Part shown: one piece after another, positions 17,417 to 29,900 of the stretch | Numbering within the stretch: the stretch's first letter is position 1 | Layout of the letters: every line of letters starts with the position of its first letter | NCBI GenBank assembly: GCA_028284925.1 | Contig: JANQQT010000109.1 | Coordinates: 1-44,035, forward strand | DNA from: Phycisphaeraceae bacterium | GTDB taxonomy: Bacteria; Planctomycetota; Phycisphaerae; Phycisphaerales; Zrk34 | Direction of reading: 5' to 3' | DNA length: 44,035 bases | Position numbers and translations under genes: made by a program | The notes under the pieces: generated by a model | The model's database searches: none | What the model saw: the letters and a program-made list of their open reading frames with translations, nothing else | What the model was told of the DNA's origin: nothing

Positions 17417-20400
17417 TCACCGGCGGGTTATCGTTTCATGCAGATTAAGGACCACGCGCGCCACCGACGTCCACGCGGCAAGCTCCGCCGCATCAATACC
17501 GGCCGGCGCGGGCTTCTGACCCACCGCCAGCAATGCCTTTGCCGCAGCCGGATCGACTTTGTACTGAGATCGATGCAAGCGGTACAGCGGCTTGAGCAAA
17601 GCAACTTCCGCCCTGGATGCCGCTCGCGACGTGGCCGCCAGATAAGCCCAATTAAGTTTAGATTCAAACGTCTTGCCCCCTTCATCCATGATTCGCACGG
17701 CAAACACGCGAGCTGCTTCGACATACGTTGGGTCATTCAGCAACGCCAGCGCCTGCTGTGGCGTATTGGACCTGGTCCGCTGCACACACGATTCCTCCCG
17801 ACTCGGCGCATCAAACGCTGCGAGGCTCGGATGCAGGAACATGCGTTGCCACCACGTATACAAACCACGACGATACAGATTCCCACCGCTATCCGCATTC
17901 CAGCGACGTTTCGGGAAATTCATATGGCGCCAGTAACCGGCGGGTTGATAAGGCTTTACGCTTCGACCACCAATCGTCCTATCAAGCAACCCGCTGATCG
18001 CCAGTGCGTTATCCCGAACCATCTCCGCATCCAGACGCCAACGCCCCTGCCGGGCAAACAATCGATTCATCGGATCCCGCTCTGTCAGGATCGAGTTTGC
18101 CATCGAAGACTGCCGATAGGTGGCCGAGGTCACCATGATCGTAATGATGTGCTTGATATTCCATCCGCTCTCGACGAACTCCGAAGCAAGCCAGTCCAAT
18201 AGTTCCGGATGAGAGGGCGAATCGCCTTGCGCCCCCAGATCATCAAGTCGCGAGGACAACCCTGAACCATAAAAAAGCATCCAAAGTCGATTGACCAGTG
18301 TTCTGGCCGTCAACGGATTATCCTTCGAAGCGATCCAGTTCGCCAGGTCAAGACGGGTCGCCCTCCCTTTGACGTTCAGCTTGCCCAAGGTCTCGGGGAT
18401 CGCCGGTGTTACCACCGCCCCGGAGTTATCCATCCAGTTACCTCGCGGCAGAACCCGAATCATCCGGGGTTTCGTTGACACCGTCATCAGTGTCCGGGGC
18501 TGATTCTTCATCAACCTTGTTTTCTGGCGTTTCAGTGATTCGATCTGCCTGGCAATCGCCTTATTTCTCGGTGTTTGCGAACGGTAATATGCCGCCAACC
18601 TTGACGCTTCTGCGGCCGTTCGCTTGCCTTTCTCCTTTTTCAATATGGCAACCAGCTCATCCGTCAATCCCGATCCGGACTGGTTCACACCCGCCTTGTC
18701 CCAATACACCAACCCACCATACTGCGTAAACGCTATGCCGTTAATTTTCGCACCTGGCCTAACACCAATATCCGAAGCCTTGACCTCCAATCGCGTCCAC
18801 TTGCCTGCAGTAGGCAGATCCCCCATTCGTTTATGACTCGGCCCATTGCCTCTACCAAACGGAATCCGGTCCGCGCCCCAGTAGGCTCGGTGCTCCCAAC
18901 TCCCATCATTGATCTGCAACATCACCGTTTGTGTCGGGTTTTGCTTATCCAACCAGACATAAAAGAAAAACACATCACCCTTACCGATCGTTAATTTATT
19001 TCTGGCGCCAATCACAAAATGCTGCACAAGGTCGCTGGCCACCTGGCGACGGGATTGCTTGCCGCTGTACACCGGCCCCTGCTTCTTCGTGATGTAATTC
19101 CATCCGCCTTCCTTCTTACCGTTGGGGACTTTTGCATCATCGACCCACACCAAGTCGGTACGAAGTCCGCCTTTGATCTTCTGGGAGATCTGAACTTCCC
19201 AGTTGCCCTGTGCCGCCGCAATCTCCGGTGTGGTGACTTTCGCCTTGACCTTCAATGCCGCAATCTGCTTGTCTATGCCCGCCAAGCGTTCCTTCTGATC
19301 CCTGGCCGGCACGGGAAAGGTGGGAGGATTACCCCGCCCACGCTCTCGTATGTCCGCAAAGAACGCCCCCATACTGTAAAAGTCCTTGGCGGTAAACGGG
19401 TCATACTTATGATCGTGGCATTCACAACACCCCATGGTCAGGCCAAGAAAAATAGTTGACGTATTTCGCACCCTGTCCGCCACATACTTCGCCAAGTACT
19501 CCTTCTCCTGCGCCCCCCCTTCATTCGTCGTCTGCAGCAACATGTTGAACCCCGATGCCACACGCTGCTCCACACCCGCATTCTTCATCAGATCACCCGC
19601 CAATTGCTCACGGATAAATACATCGTATCGCTTGTTGTTGTTAAACGCATCGATGACGTAATCACGAAACGGGCCGACACTCCTCGCCTCATCCGAGTGA
19701 TACCCGTTGGAATCGGCGAACCTTACCACGTCCAACCAATACTGCGCCAGCCGTTCACCAAAATGCTTAGACTTGAGCAATCGCGCCACAATATTTTCGT
19801 AAGCCTTAGGACTACGGTCGCTGACGAATGCTTTCACCTCCGCAGGCGTCGGCGGCAAACCCGTCAGGTCAAAACTCAATCGTCGAATCAATGTCACCCG
19901 ATCCGCCTCCCGACTGGGAGAAACCCTTTCCTCCTTCAATCTTCTTAGAATAAAGGCATCAATGGCATTCTTGATCCATGCATCCTTCATCCCTGAAGCC
20001 TTCGGTTTCTTCACCTTCACCAGAGACCAATGCCGGTCATACTTCGCCCCTTCCTTGATCCACTGTCGCAAAAGAGCCTTTTCCGCATCGGTCAATTGTC
20101 GCCCGGTCTTCGGCGGGGGCATCACTTCCTTACGATCCGTCGAATGAAGTCGTTCCAGCAACTCGCTTTCATCCGGTTTTCCCGGAACTACCGCTGCATA
20201 ATCTCCTAGATCTGCAATAGCGCCCGCAAACGTATCCAGTCGAAGATCCGCCTCACGCGTGTTCTTATCAGGTCCGTGACACTTAAAACACGCATCGGAC
20301 AAGATCGGTCGAATATCACGATTGTAATCAACCGCCGCCTCAGCGTCGCCCGAACCTGACAACACGATTCCCGCCACAATTGCGAGTGCCGCTACCGTTT

Positions 20401-20440
20401 CACTGAAGCTATATCTGCGCACGAAAAACCAGCCTTTCAT
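17417..20440 (-). CDS. PSCyt1-PSCyt2 (DUF1549)-PSD1 (DUF1553) cytochrome-like protein (pair 2)
   Basis: A 1007-residue paralogue of the pair 1 cytochrome. A signal peptide (about 1-36, ending AEAA) precedes PSCyt1 with C51-FK-C54-H55 and the distal MPPPKTGRQL segment. The PSCyt2 domain ends with C338-CE-C341-H342 in CCECHDHKYDP. The insert (about 425-610) differs from that of pair 1: it includes DVFFFYVWLDKQNPTQTVML, then SWEHRAYWGAD and INGIAFTQYGGLVYWDKAG, resembling a jelly-roll ligand-binding module. The PSD1 domain (about 695-1000) contains LVNRLWMLFYGSGL and SHPELLDWLASEF. It is the first gene of the minus-strand set and is divergent from the giant exoprotein gene; the shared upstream region has an inverted repeat 60 bases from its start. 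Confidence 0.93.
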   Translation of the reverse strand: MKGWFFVRRYSFSETVAALAIVAGIVLSGSGDAEAAVDYNRDIRPILSDACFKCHGPDKNTREADLRLDTFAGAIADLGDYAAVVPGKPDESELLERLHSTDRKEVMPPPKTGRQLTDAEKALLRQWIKEGAKYDRHWSLVKVKKPKASGMKDAWIKNAIDAFILRRLKEERVSPSREADRVTLIRRLSFDLTGLPPTPAEVKAFVSDRSPKAYENIVARLLKSKHFGERLAQYWLDVVRFADSNGYHSDEARSVGPFRDYVIDAFNNNKRYDVFIREQLAGDLMKNAGVEQRVASGFNMLLQTTNEGGAQEKEYLAKYVADRVRNTSTIFLGLTMGCCECHDHKYDPFTAKDFYSMGAFFADIRERGRGNPPTFPVPARDQKERLAGIDKQIAALKVKAKVTTPEIAAAQGNWEVQISQKIKGGLRTDLVWVDDAKVPNGKKEGGWNYITKKQGPVYSGKQSRRQVASDLVQHFVIGARNKLTIGKGDVFFFYVWLDKQNPTQTVMLQINDGSWEHRAYWGADRIPFGRGNGPSHKRMGDLPTAGKWTRLEVKASDIGVRPGAKINGIAFTQYGGLVYWDKAGVNQSGSGLTDELVAILKKEKGKRTAAEASRLAAYYRSQTPRNKAIARQIESLKRQKTRLMKNQPRTLMTVSTKPRMIRVLPRGNWMDNSGAVVTPAIPETLGKLNVKGRATRLDLANWIASKDNPLTARTLVNRLWMLFYGSGLSSRLDDLGAQGDSPSHPELLDWLASEFVESGWNIKHIITIMVTSATYRQSSMANSILTERDPMNRLFARQGRWRLDAEMVRDNALAISGLLDRTIGGRSVKPYQPAGYWRHMNFPKRRWNADSGGNLYRRGLYTWWQRMFLHPSLAAFDAPSREESCVQRTRSNTPQQALALLNDPTYVEAARVFAVRIMDEGGKTFESKLNWAYLAATSRAASRAEVALLKPLYRLHRSQYKVDPAAAKALLAVGQKPAPAGIDAAELAAWTSVARVVLNLHETITRR

Positions 20441-20500
20441 GTTCGATCCACTTTCTTAGAACAACAGTTTAACACGATCCGCCATCCCATGAGCCCAATG

Positions 20501-20519
20501 CTGTCATCTTTGTTGACAG
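20501..20519. promoter_or_regulatory. Perfect inverted repeat (candidate operator) between divergent genes
   Basis: CTGTCA (20501-20506), seven bases, then TGACAG (20514-20519). The dyad sits 60 bases upstream of the minus-strand PSCyt gene and about 440 bases upstream of the plus-strand giant gene. Its right arm also contains TTGACA (20513-20518), followed after 17 bases by TATGTC (20536-20541), a possible but weak -35/-10 pair on the plus strand. A dimeric regulator binding here could control both directions. Confidence 0.35.
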
Positions 20520-20610
20520 GTCGATGCCCGAATCATATGTCCCCCGATTCGCTGGATCTGTTACCTGAGCCACCCGTTCGGCCCCATCGAATTATTCGAC
20601 CCACCCACCT

Positions 20611-20720
20611 GTTATCTATAATACACATTTTTATACGCACACAGATCTATTCTATATAACAAATAAGCTTTATTTTGAATGTAAAGCCCCAAATCACCCT
20701 TTACAAAACAGCCTCAATCG
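20611..20720 (+). promoter_or_regulatory. AT-rich control region with TATAAT element
   Basis: This 110-base stretch is far richer in A and T than its surroundings. It contains TATAAT at 20617-20622 without a good -35, and TATATAA at about 20653. It probably holds the promoter of the giant exoprotein gene, but the exact start cannot be fixed by eye. No gene is visible between 20441 and 20961. Confidence 0.3.
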
Positions 20721-20743
20721 GTTAAATTTATGTTTGGATGGAG

Positions 20744-20891
20744 GTGATGGAGCGGTAGAGCAAGTTTCGATTCGAACCGGAGGGATCACAGCCGAACCTC
20801 ACCGTCAAATACCGGGAGAAAGGTGCGAGCTCGATGGAATAGTTCCCCTGTCGGGGACCGTTCTGGTTATATCACATCGAGGCCGTCGCAC
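20744..20891 (+). ncRNA. Structured 5' leader of the giant exoprotein mRNA
   Basis: The main element is a long stem: GTGCGA (20823-20828) with TCGCAC (20886-20891), an internal loop (G against GCCG), then CTCGATG (20830-20836) with CATCGAG (20875-20881). Inside it is a further hairpin, TCCCC (20844-20848) with GGGGA (20853-20857), around TGTC. A weaker upstream element pairs GTGAT (20744-20748) with ATCAC (20785-20789), and the overlapping GGTGA (20743-20747) could instead pair with TCACC (20799-20803), giving two exclusive forms. The leader ends 70 bases before the start codon. I match it to no riboswitch class I know. Confidence 0.45.
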
Positions 20892-20961
20892 AGGGTAGAT
20901 AGATTCGTTTTGTTAAAGACGGACTATAGATAAACAGTTCATCTCACACTGGAGAACGCCG

Positions 20962-23900
20962 ATGTTAGGCATTTCACGTCTCACGGACCGAGTACGCCGA
21001 ATTCGCAAGCGACGCCATGACCTTAGTGGCCTGAACAGCCGATCCTCGCACGATCAGACCGATGGCCGACACAAGTGGTCAGATATGGATACGCTTGAGC
21101 CCAGGCTTCTCCTCACCGCCGCTATCAGTGAATTCCTCGCCGACAACAGCACATCTATCACCGATGAGGACGGCGATCATTCAGACTGGATCGAACTGAC
21201 CAACACAGGTGATGCGCCCATCAACCTTAATGGGTGGCACTTGACCAATGATCTGGGGGATCTGACCCAATGGACGCTTCCCGATCAATCTATCAACCCA
21301 GGTGAATTTCTAGTTGTCTTTGCTTCCACCAAGGACCGCGCCAACGCCGGAAGTGAACTGCATACCAGCTTCGAACTTGAAGAGCTCGGAGGTGACCTTG
21401 CCCTCGTCAGACCCGATGGCACGACCATCGAAAGCCAATTTGCCAATTACCCGGCACTGGGCGTGGACCAATCCTACGGTTCCGTCCGAAAGAATCTGGA
21501 CGCGACATTTATTGACAATACCACTGATGCGCGCGTTTTGGTACCAGCTGATGATTCACTCGGATCAACCTGGACCAGCGCCAGCTTCGATGATTCGGCT
21601 CTAGCTGGATGGATTCAGGGTACCGGTAGCGTCGGCTATGACACCAGCGAATCATCCGATGCGTTCGACGTTAACGTTTACTACTCGGCCGGCACGATTA
21701 ACTCTCTCGCAACGGCTGACACCGCCATTTCAGGCGTCAACAACCGACCCGGCTCTCCCGTCAATGCCTCCGCGCAGGTTCTGGACTATGTTGATGCGGC
21801 CGCCGGTAATGCCGGAAATTTCTCTCTGAATAATCCGTTCCCCGGCCTCAACATCAATATCGACGACTTCGCACTCCGCGCCACCGCAACCATCTTTATC
21901 TCCGGCGATCAGGCTGGGGACTGGACATTCGGTACCAACGCCGACGATGGCGTCCGTCTGAGAATCGACGGCAATGACATCATCGTCGACAATACGCTCC
22001 ACCCGCCACAGGATCGCTTCGGAACGGTCAACCTGACGGCAGGCACGCACGAGATCGATGCGGTATTTTTTGAACGTGGCGGTGGCGCGGCCTACGAGCT
22101 TTTCGCGGCGCCGGGTACTCACAATGCATTCAACGCGAACTTTGACCTTGTTGGTGATCCCAACGGGAACCTCCCCCTAGTCAGCCTCCAAAATCTTGTC
22201 ACCACTGATATCGAAGCGGAAATGTTCAACCAGAACGCCAGTGCCTACGTTCGATATCCGTTTGACGTCATTAATCCAAACGAAGTTGGCTCGCTTTCAG
22301 CCGACGTGACCTACGATGACGGTTTTATTGCCTATCTCAACGGCGTACAAATCGACGCCGTCAATGAACCGGCCAGCCCAACATTCGACAGCACCTCAAC
22401 CATAGACGATGGTTTCAGCTCGACCACTATTGACCTCACTCCCCATCTTGGTCTGCTTACTGCCGGCGAAAATGTCCTGGCATTCCATCTGCTCAATGCC
22501 AACGCCTCAGACAATGAAGTACTCATCGCCCCTGAGGTCAACGGTCGAATCCTGGGGCTTCCTAATCCTGAAACGTTCGATATCCCAACACCAGGCGCAA
22601 CCAACGGCCTCCTTGATCCTGTCATCACTGAGTTCCAAGCTTCCAACCAGAGTACACTCGATGATGAAGATGGTGATTCATCCGACTGGATTGAGATTCA
22701 CAACCCCGGTGCGGTTGACGCTGACATCAGCGGAATGTTCCTTACGGATGACGCCCTGGAGTTGACCAAATGGCGAATTCCCGACGGTACCATTCTCGCA
22801 GCCGGCGAATACAAGATCATCTTCGCATCCGAAAAAGATCGGACCAATCCACTCAGTGAATTACACACCAATTTCCGTCTGTCAGCAGGTGGTGAATACC
22901 TCGCACTTGTCGCGGCCGATGGCGTGACTCCAATCTTTGAATACCAGCCAGGCGGTACCGACTACCCACAACAATTTGAAGACGTGTCCTTCGGCCTTCG
23001 CGGGGGCGCTTCCGAACCCGTGGATCCCGGTGACGGCGAAGGTGCCGAAACCTTTGTTGGCCTGGTCGCTTATTACGACTTTGAAGACGGTGCAGGCACG
23101 ACTGTGACCGACAAAAGTGGCAATGGTTTTGACGGTACGATCACCAATCCAGCCGGTACCACCTGGACATCCGGCCAGGTCGGATCCGGTGCTCTGAATT
23201 TCACCGGCACCGGACATGTCCAGACCAGCGCTACACCTCTTGACCTCGACATCACCGGTGCAAGCGAACGCACTGTTTCATTCTGGACCAAACTCAATTC
23301 TTCCTCACAGGCTGGTTTCTTTGAGTTTGGCCAAACCCCGGACCAGTTCGGCTTCAAGCATACCTTCAGCTTTGCCGCCTTTTCTCTTTGGTCGATGCAA
23401 CTCGGCAATACCGCGACATCACGCCAACTCCCGGCGGCGACCAACGGGAACTGGGCGCACATGGCCATCACCTACGATGGTTCTGAAGCACAACTCTATT
23501 ACAACGGCGCACCATTCAATGCCCCTGTGGCCGTAGATTTGAATACCAGCGACGGTGGAGAGCTAACGATCGGCAGACTTCTGGGTAACTCGGACTACCG
23601 TGGCGATATCGACGAGTTCGCCATCTGGGACGTCGCTCTCGATCCAGCCACCATTGCCGATCTTCACTCCGGCACCCATACACCGCTCTCAGCCCCCGTC
23701 CCCATCAGTCGCCCCATTGGTATCGATAAGGACGGCTTCACCGTCACCCAACGTAACGCCTCCCCTACGTTCCCCGGCGAAGTAACCGGTGAAGTCGGCA
23801 GCGGCGCCGACCCCCTATCGGATGCCGATCTGCTGCTGTCTCTCCCGGACAATGATCCGGGCATCGCGCAAGGCTTGACCGTCTCCGATATTTCGTCAAT

Positions 23901-26900
23901 TAACTTCTTCGAGGTTACCGGCGGCGGATCAAACGGTGAATTCGGTAACAACGAAGCATTCATCCTTGACGATTTCGCCAGCGATGACAACCACTTCGCC
24001 CTGCGCGCAACCGCTAATCTCGTCGTCCCCGCAGGAGCCGAAGGCAAATTCGAGTTCAAGACCACCAGCGATGAAGGTGTTCGTCTGCGAATCGACGGTA
24101 TTGATATCATTCTCGATAACAGCCTCCACACTGCCGCTGCCAACACAGGAATTGCCAATCTCACAGCCGGCGACCATACGCTGGAACTTGTTTATTTTGA
24201 GAATGTCGGCGGTGCAACGTTGGAACTCTCCGTTCGGTCGCTAACCGCAAGCGATGAGCCACAAGGTGATTTCCAGTTGTTGACGATCCTGCCCGACCAG
24301 CAGCAACCCGATGTCCCGCCAAATCCCCTTGATGCGCCTCGCGTCTTCTTCTCGAGCCCAACTCCCGGCGAGGCAAACAATCAGGGCGTCGAATTCTTCG
24401 TTGGCCCCACGACTCTATCCGTCGGCCCGGGCATCTATGACACGCCATTTGACCTCGAACTCATCAACGAAACACCTGGTGTCGAAATCCGATACACACT
24501 CGATGGCACCGACCCGACCGAAACAACCGGCACGGTTTACACCGGCCCCCTCAACATCTCGGGCCAGACCAACATTCGAGCCAAGGCGTTCCTTGATGGC
24601 GCCGATCCTTCCACAACGGTAACTGGCACGTACATCTTCCTCGATGACGTGATCGCTCAGCCCAAGTCCAACCCGGGCTTCCCAACCGGCTCCAACGCCC
24701 TTGAATTCGGCATGGACACCGCCGTCACCCAAAGCGCCATCTGGGGTCCCCAGATGGAAGCCGCCCTGACCCAGATCCCCTCCATCTCCTTTACGATGGA
24801 CCTCGACGATTTCGGTCATATCTACCACAATCCCGGACAACGCGGTCGCGCGTTTGAAGTTCCCGTGAATGTCCAGTTCATCGATCCCACGGAAGGCCTG
24901 CAAACCGAAATCGACGCCGGCGTGCGTGTTCGTGGTGGATTCAGCCGCTCCACCGGCAACCCCAAACACGCCTTCCGCCTCTTCTTCCGCAGTGAATACG
25001 GCGAAGGAAGACTCAACTACCCGCTCTTCGGCGATGAAGGTACGGACAGCTACAACTCACTGGACATTCGTACCAGCCAGAACTATTCATGGGCATTCCA
25101 GAATAACAACAATAACACGTTCCTTCGTGATGTCGTCTCTCGCGACATGCAGCGAGACCTCGGCGAAGCCTACACACGCAGCCGCTTCTATCACCTCTAC
25201 ATCAACGGTCAATACTGGGGGCTCTTCCAGACCGAAGAACGATTCTCCGACGACTACGCTGAATCTTACCTCGGCGGCGATGAGGAAGATTACGATGTCT
25301 CCCGTACGAGTGGTAGCACGCGTACTGTCAACTTCGTCAGTGGCACGGATGAGAAAACCCGTGATCTCCATTCATTCTTCGTCCAACCCGGTGGCTTGGG
25401 CGACGCCAACGTCGACGACTACTTCATGCTTCAGGGTCTTAACCCCGACGGCACTCCCAATCCAGAATTTGAACGACTCCTGGACGTCGATAACCTCATT
25501 CACTACATGATGATCACCTATTACACTTCAGACGCCGATGGCCCCGGATCTGAATTTACCCGACCAGGTATCAACAACTACTACTTCCTGATCAACCGCG
25601 AAAATCCGGATGGGATGAAGCACTTCGAGCACGATTCCGAGCACTCCTTCGACACAGGTGGAGCAGCAGGCGCCAACTACAACATGGTTAGCCCATTCGT
25701 TAATAACGGTGCTGACTTCAATCGATTCAACGGTCACTGGATGCACGAACAACTGGCCAGCACCAACAGCGAATATCGCCAGCGATTCATTGATCGTGTC
25801 ACAGAGGAATTCCTCACCCCGGGTGGCATTTTCACAACACCCAACGTTTTGGCGATGATCGACTCCCGTGCCGCTGAATTCGATGATGCCATCATTGCCG
25901 AATCCGCTCGCTGGGGCAACAACGGCCAATTCACGAAGACCACCTGGGAGCAGGCCGTCCAACGCATGAAGGACTTCGTGCAGGGCACAGGCCAATTTGC
26001 CTTTAACTCCGGCAGTGCCTTGATCTCAGGCGACCGCGCCGAAGCCGTCGTCCGTCAACTCCAGGCTGTCGATTGGTACCCCGAAATACTCGCCCCGAGA
26101 ATCCAACCCGATGGTGGGGCCGTCACACCCGGCACAGAAGTAACGCTCTCTACCGTCGGCGAAACCATTACCGTGAATACCGATACCGTTATTCTCGATG
26201 GCACGCCCGGCACAAGTCCCGTCCATTACTTCGTACCGTCCGCGGCCTCTCCCGTTGACACTGTTTGGTTCGCCGAAGACTTTGACCCTGTGGCGGAAGG
26301 TTGGACTGCCGGCACGAACGGTGTCGGCTATGACAACAATCCGGACTATATCCCGCTCATCGGGGCAGGCTCCAATGTCCGTGCGTTGTTCACTGAAACC
26401 GTCGAAACCTCCGTATACATCACCTCGGACTTTACGGTCGCCGATGCCAGCGCTATCGATGAACTGATTCTTGATATTCATTATGATGATGCGTTCGTGC
26501 TGTATATCAACGGTGAGGAAGCCGTAAGAAGTACCGGCGCCATCCTCCTTGGTAGCCCACCATTGTGGAATGATGTCTCCATCTTCACCGTCGGAGACAC
26601 CCAGGGCATCGATGGACAGGAATATGTCCTTACGGATATGAAACACCTGCTTAAAGATGGTGTGAACCGTCTGGCCATCCACGGTATGAATACCAACCTC
26701 ACCAGTTCCGACTTAATCATCCTGCCGGAACTCATCAGCCGCGTATCTGAGGAAATCACGCTCGATAGCGTCGGCCAGATCTGGTATACGCTCGACGGAT
26801 CAGACCCGCGCGGCGTCGGTGGCGATCCCGGCCCCACAGCCATCTCCTATAACCAACTTGAAGATTTCGTCCTCCCGGGCGACAGCGGCTCTTACCTTGT

Positions 26901-29900
26901 CCCCACCAATGATCCCTCCGAGGCTGACTGGCAACTACCCAGCTATGTCGAAAATGCAAGTTGGAAACCCGCCACTACGGGCATTGGTTTCGACACCAAT
27001 GAGATCTCCGAAATTCCCGGCTTTACCATGCGTGTCGTCGATACGTCCGGCGACGTCGCCAGCCTGGGAATCGCGCAGGATGTCCTTGGCGCCAATAATG
27101 GCGGCCTCCCCATAACCTCAGACACGGTTCACGATGTGGCCTATATCAATCACGGTGATCCTGCCGGGCTACAATCTCCAGCCGTTCTCGCCATGCCCGG
27201 TACAGCGGACAAGGAAAACTATGCCGTCCGTGCAACCGCCAACGTAACCATCCCTGCCGGTACTTGGACCATCAGTTTCGGCTCGGACGACGGCGGTGAA
27301 ATTCATATCCCGGGAGTTACGTTTACCAACAAGGTCAACGAGGACGGTGCAACCGGCGATCCGGAAAAAATCACCTTTGCCGCCCCACGTGGATACGGCA
27401 TCACCAGCGGTACATTTACACTCACCGAGCCGCTTCAGACCACGTTGACCATGGACTTCTACGAAAGAGGTGGTGGTGATACCTGGGAAGTGGCCATTTC
27501 CAATGGCGGAGCACGCACAATTCTTCAGGACGGAACGCTCGGCTGGACCGTACGAACCACTGGCGCAGATGTCGATTTCACCCCAGCAATTACCACCGAC
27601 ATTGAAGCGGACGTGCACGATGTCAACTCCAGCGTGTACCTCCGCATGCCCTTCAATGTCACAGATGCCAATGATGTCACGTCTGTTCTTTTCAGCATGC
27701 AATATGACGATGGCTACGTTGCCTACATCAACGGCACCAAAATCGCCGAAGCCAACGCACCAGCTACGCCATTGTTTAATTCCGTCGCCACCGATACCCG
27801 ATCCGACGTCGCCGTCCTGAATCAACTCGATGAAGTCGGCCCGATCCCCAATATCAATGGCCTCCTGGTCGAAGGACAAAACGTCTTGGGTATTCACGTA
27901 CTCAATATCAGCGCCGATGACGTGGACCTCTTGGCTACCCCCACGCTCACCGCCACACGTGGCGCCCAGCCGTTTCAGATCAACGAGTCCGGTCCGGTTC
28001 GAGCGAGAACTTTCCACCAGGGTGAATGGTCACCCATCGCAGAGGCCTTCTTCCTTACCGGCGAGCAAACCCTCTCCGTTTCTGAAATCCATTACAACCC
28101 GGCGGGTCCCTCCGCAGCCGAAGAACTCGCAGGCTTCCTCAACAACGACGACTTTGAATACATCGAACTCGTCAACAACGGCCTCAATACCGTCTCCCTC
28201 GGCGGTGCTCGTTTCACTGACGGCATCCAATTCGACTTCACCGGCTCGGATGTCACCTCGCTCGACCCGGGTGAACGTGTCATCATCGTCAAAAACAAGG
28301 CTGCCTTCGAATCTCGACATGGTACGGGACATAACGTCGCAGGTGAATACCTTGGTAGCCTCGACAATGGCGGCGAAACCCTCGCACTCGTCGATGCACT
28401 TGGTGATCCCATTCAGTCCTTCACCTATAACGATGCAGGTTCATTCCCCACGCTGCCCGATGGCAACGGCCCATCACTCGTCCTCATCGACTACACCGCC
28501 ATCCCTGGCACTGAACCTGAAGCCACGGCATTTCTCAATGATGGCACAAACTGGCGACCGTCATTCGAGGTCGACGGTAACCCAGGCATTCAGGGCGCCG
28601 ATCTCCTGACCGACATCGTCGTCAATGAAGTCCTGGCCCATTCCAATCTGCCCAACACCGATTTCGTCGAAATTCTTAATCGTGGCACATCCCCCGTCGA
28701 TATCAGCGGATGGTTCATCAGTGACGCTGCCGCTAACCTCGGCAAATTCGAAATTCCTGCCGCCACCATTCTCAACCCCGGAGAATACATCACCTTCGAC
28801 GAAACCGACTTTAACCCCTCAGGCGGTGTTGACGCAGGCGACTTCGCGTTCTCCAGTAGCAACGGCGACCAAGTCTTCCTTACCGTCGGCGTGGATGGCG
28901 TTCCCGTCGGCTACGCCGATGTGGTAGACTTCGGTGCTTCCTTCCCCGATGAGTCCTTCGGACGCTGGCCCAACGGCACAGGTGAACTCATCCCGCAACT
29001 CAGCCTTACGCCCGGCGCCGACAACTCCGGCCCGAGATTCGGCCCGCTCATCATCAGCGAAATCATGTACAACCCGCCGGCGCCCACACAAAACGAGCTT
29101 GACAATTTTGACCCGAATCTCGACGATGAAGATTTTGAATTCGTTGAAATTCACAACCCGACAGGAACGCCCGTCAATCTTGAGAACTGGCAACTCCGCA
29201 AGGGTGTTGACATCGATTTCGATATCACCGAAACCATTGGCCCGCTCGAGACCATTGTCGTCGTAACATTCAATCCCACCAACCCGGACAATTCCGGTCG
29301 ACTCGACGCCTTCCGCGCTCGTTACGGCATCGGAAACGAAGTCACAATCTACGGTGGATTCAGCGGCCAACTTGACAATGGCGGCGAGACCGTCGATCTC
29401 AAGCGACCCGACAACCCCACCCTTGAAGGTGAAATCCCGCGTGGCATCGAAGACCGAGCCGTCTTCGACGACGAATCACCCTGGCCCACGCCCACACCCG
29501 ATGGCCTCGGTGATTCCATCCACCGCACCGATCCCCAGGCATTCGGCGTCTTCGCCTCTAGCTGGACTGCCGGCACGCCAACCCCCGGTAGCGTAAACTT
29601 CGTCGCCGGTACACCCGAGGTCGATGTCCATCTCGTACCCCGTCGCACACCAACTGCCTTCGATACCTCCGGCGCCCTGCCGACACATGACGGCCCCGAC
29701 GCCGACTTCTGGCAGCGCGAGCAGAATCAGTTCAGCGTTGAAGTATGGGTTAAGGTCGACCAAGCCATCGACACCTTCACCTCAGGTTCGATCCGCGTCG
29801 ACTTTGATAATACCGGCGCCGATGCCGTCGCCGTCGATCACGGTTCCGTGTTCGACCTGAACCCATCAATGACCATCAATTCAGGCGCCGGATTCGTCGA

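Noticed and set aside
20764..20780. tRNA T-arm-like GTTTCGATTCGAAC in the giant-gene leader
   Set aside because: No acceptor, D or anticodon arms can be built around it.
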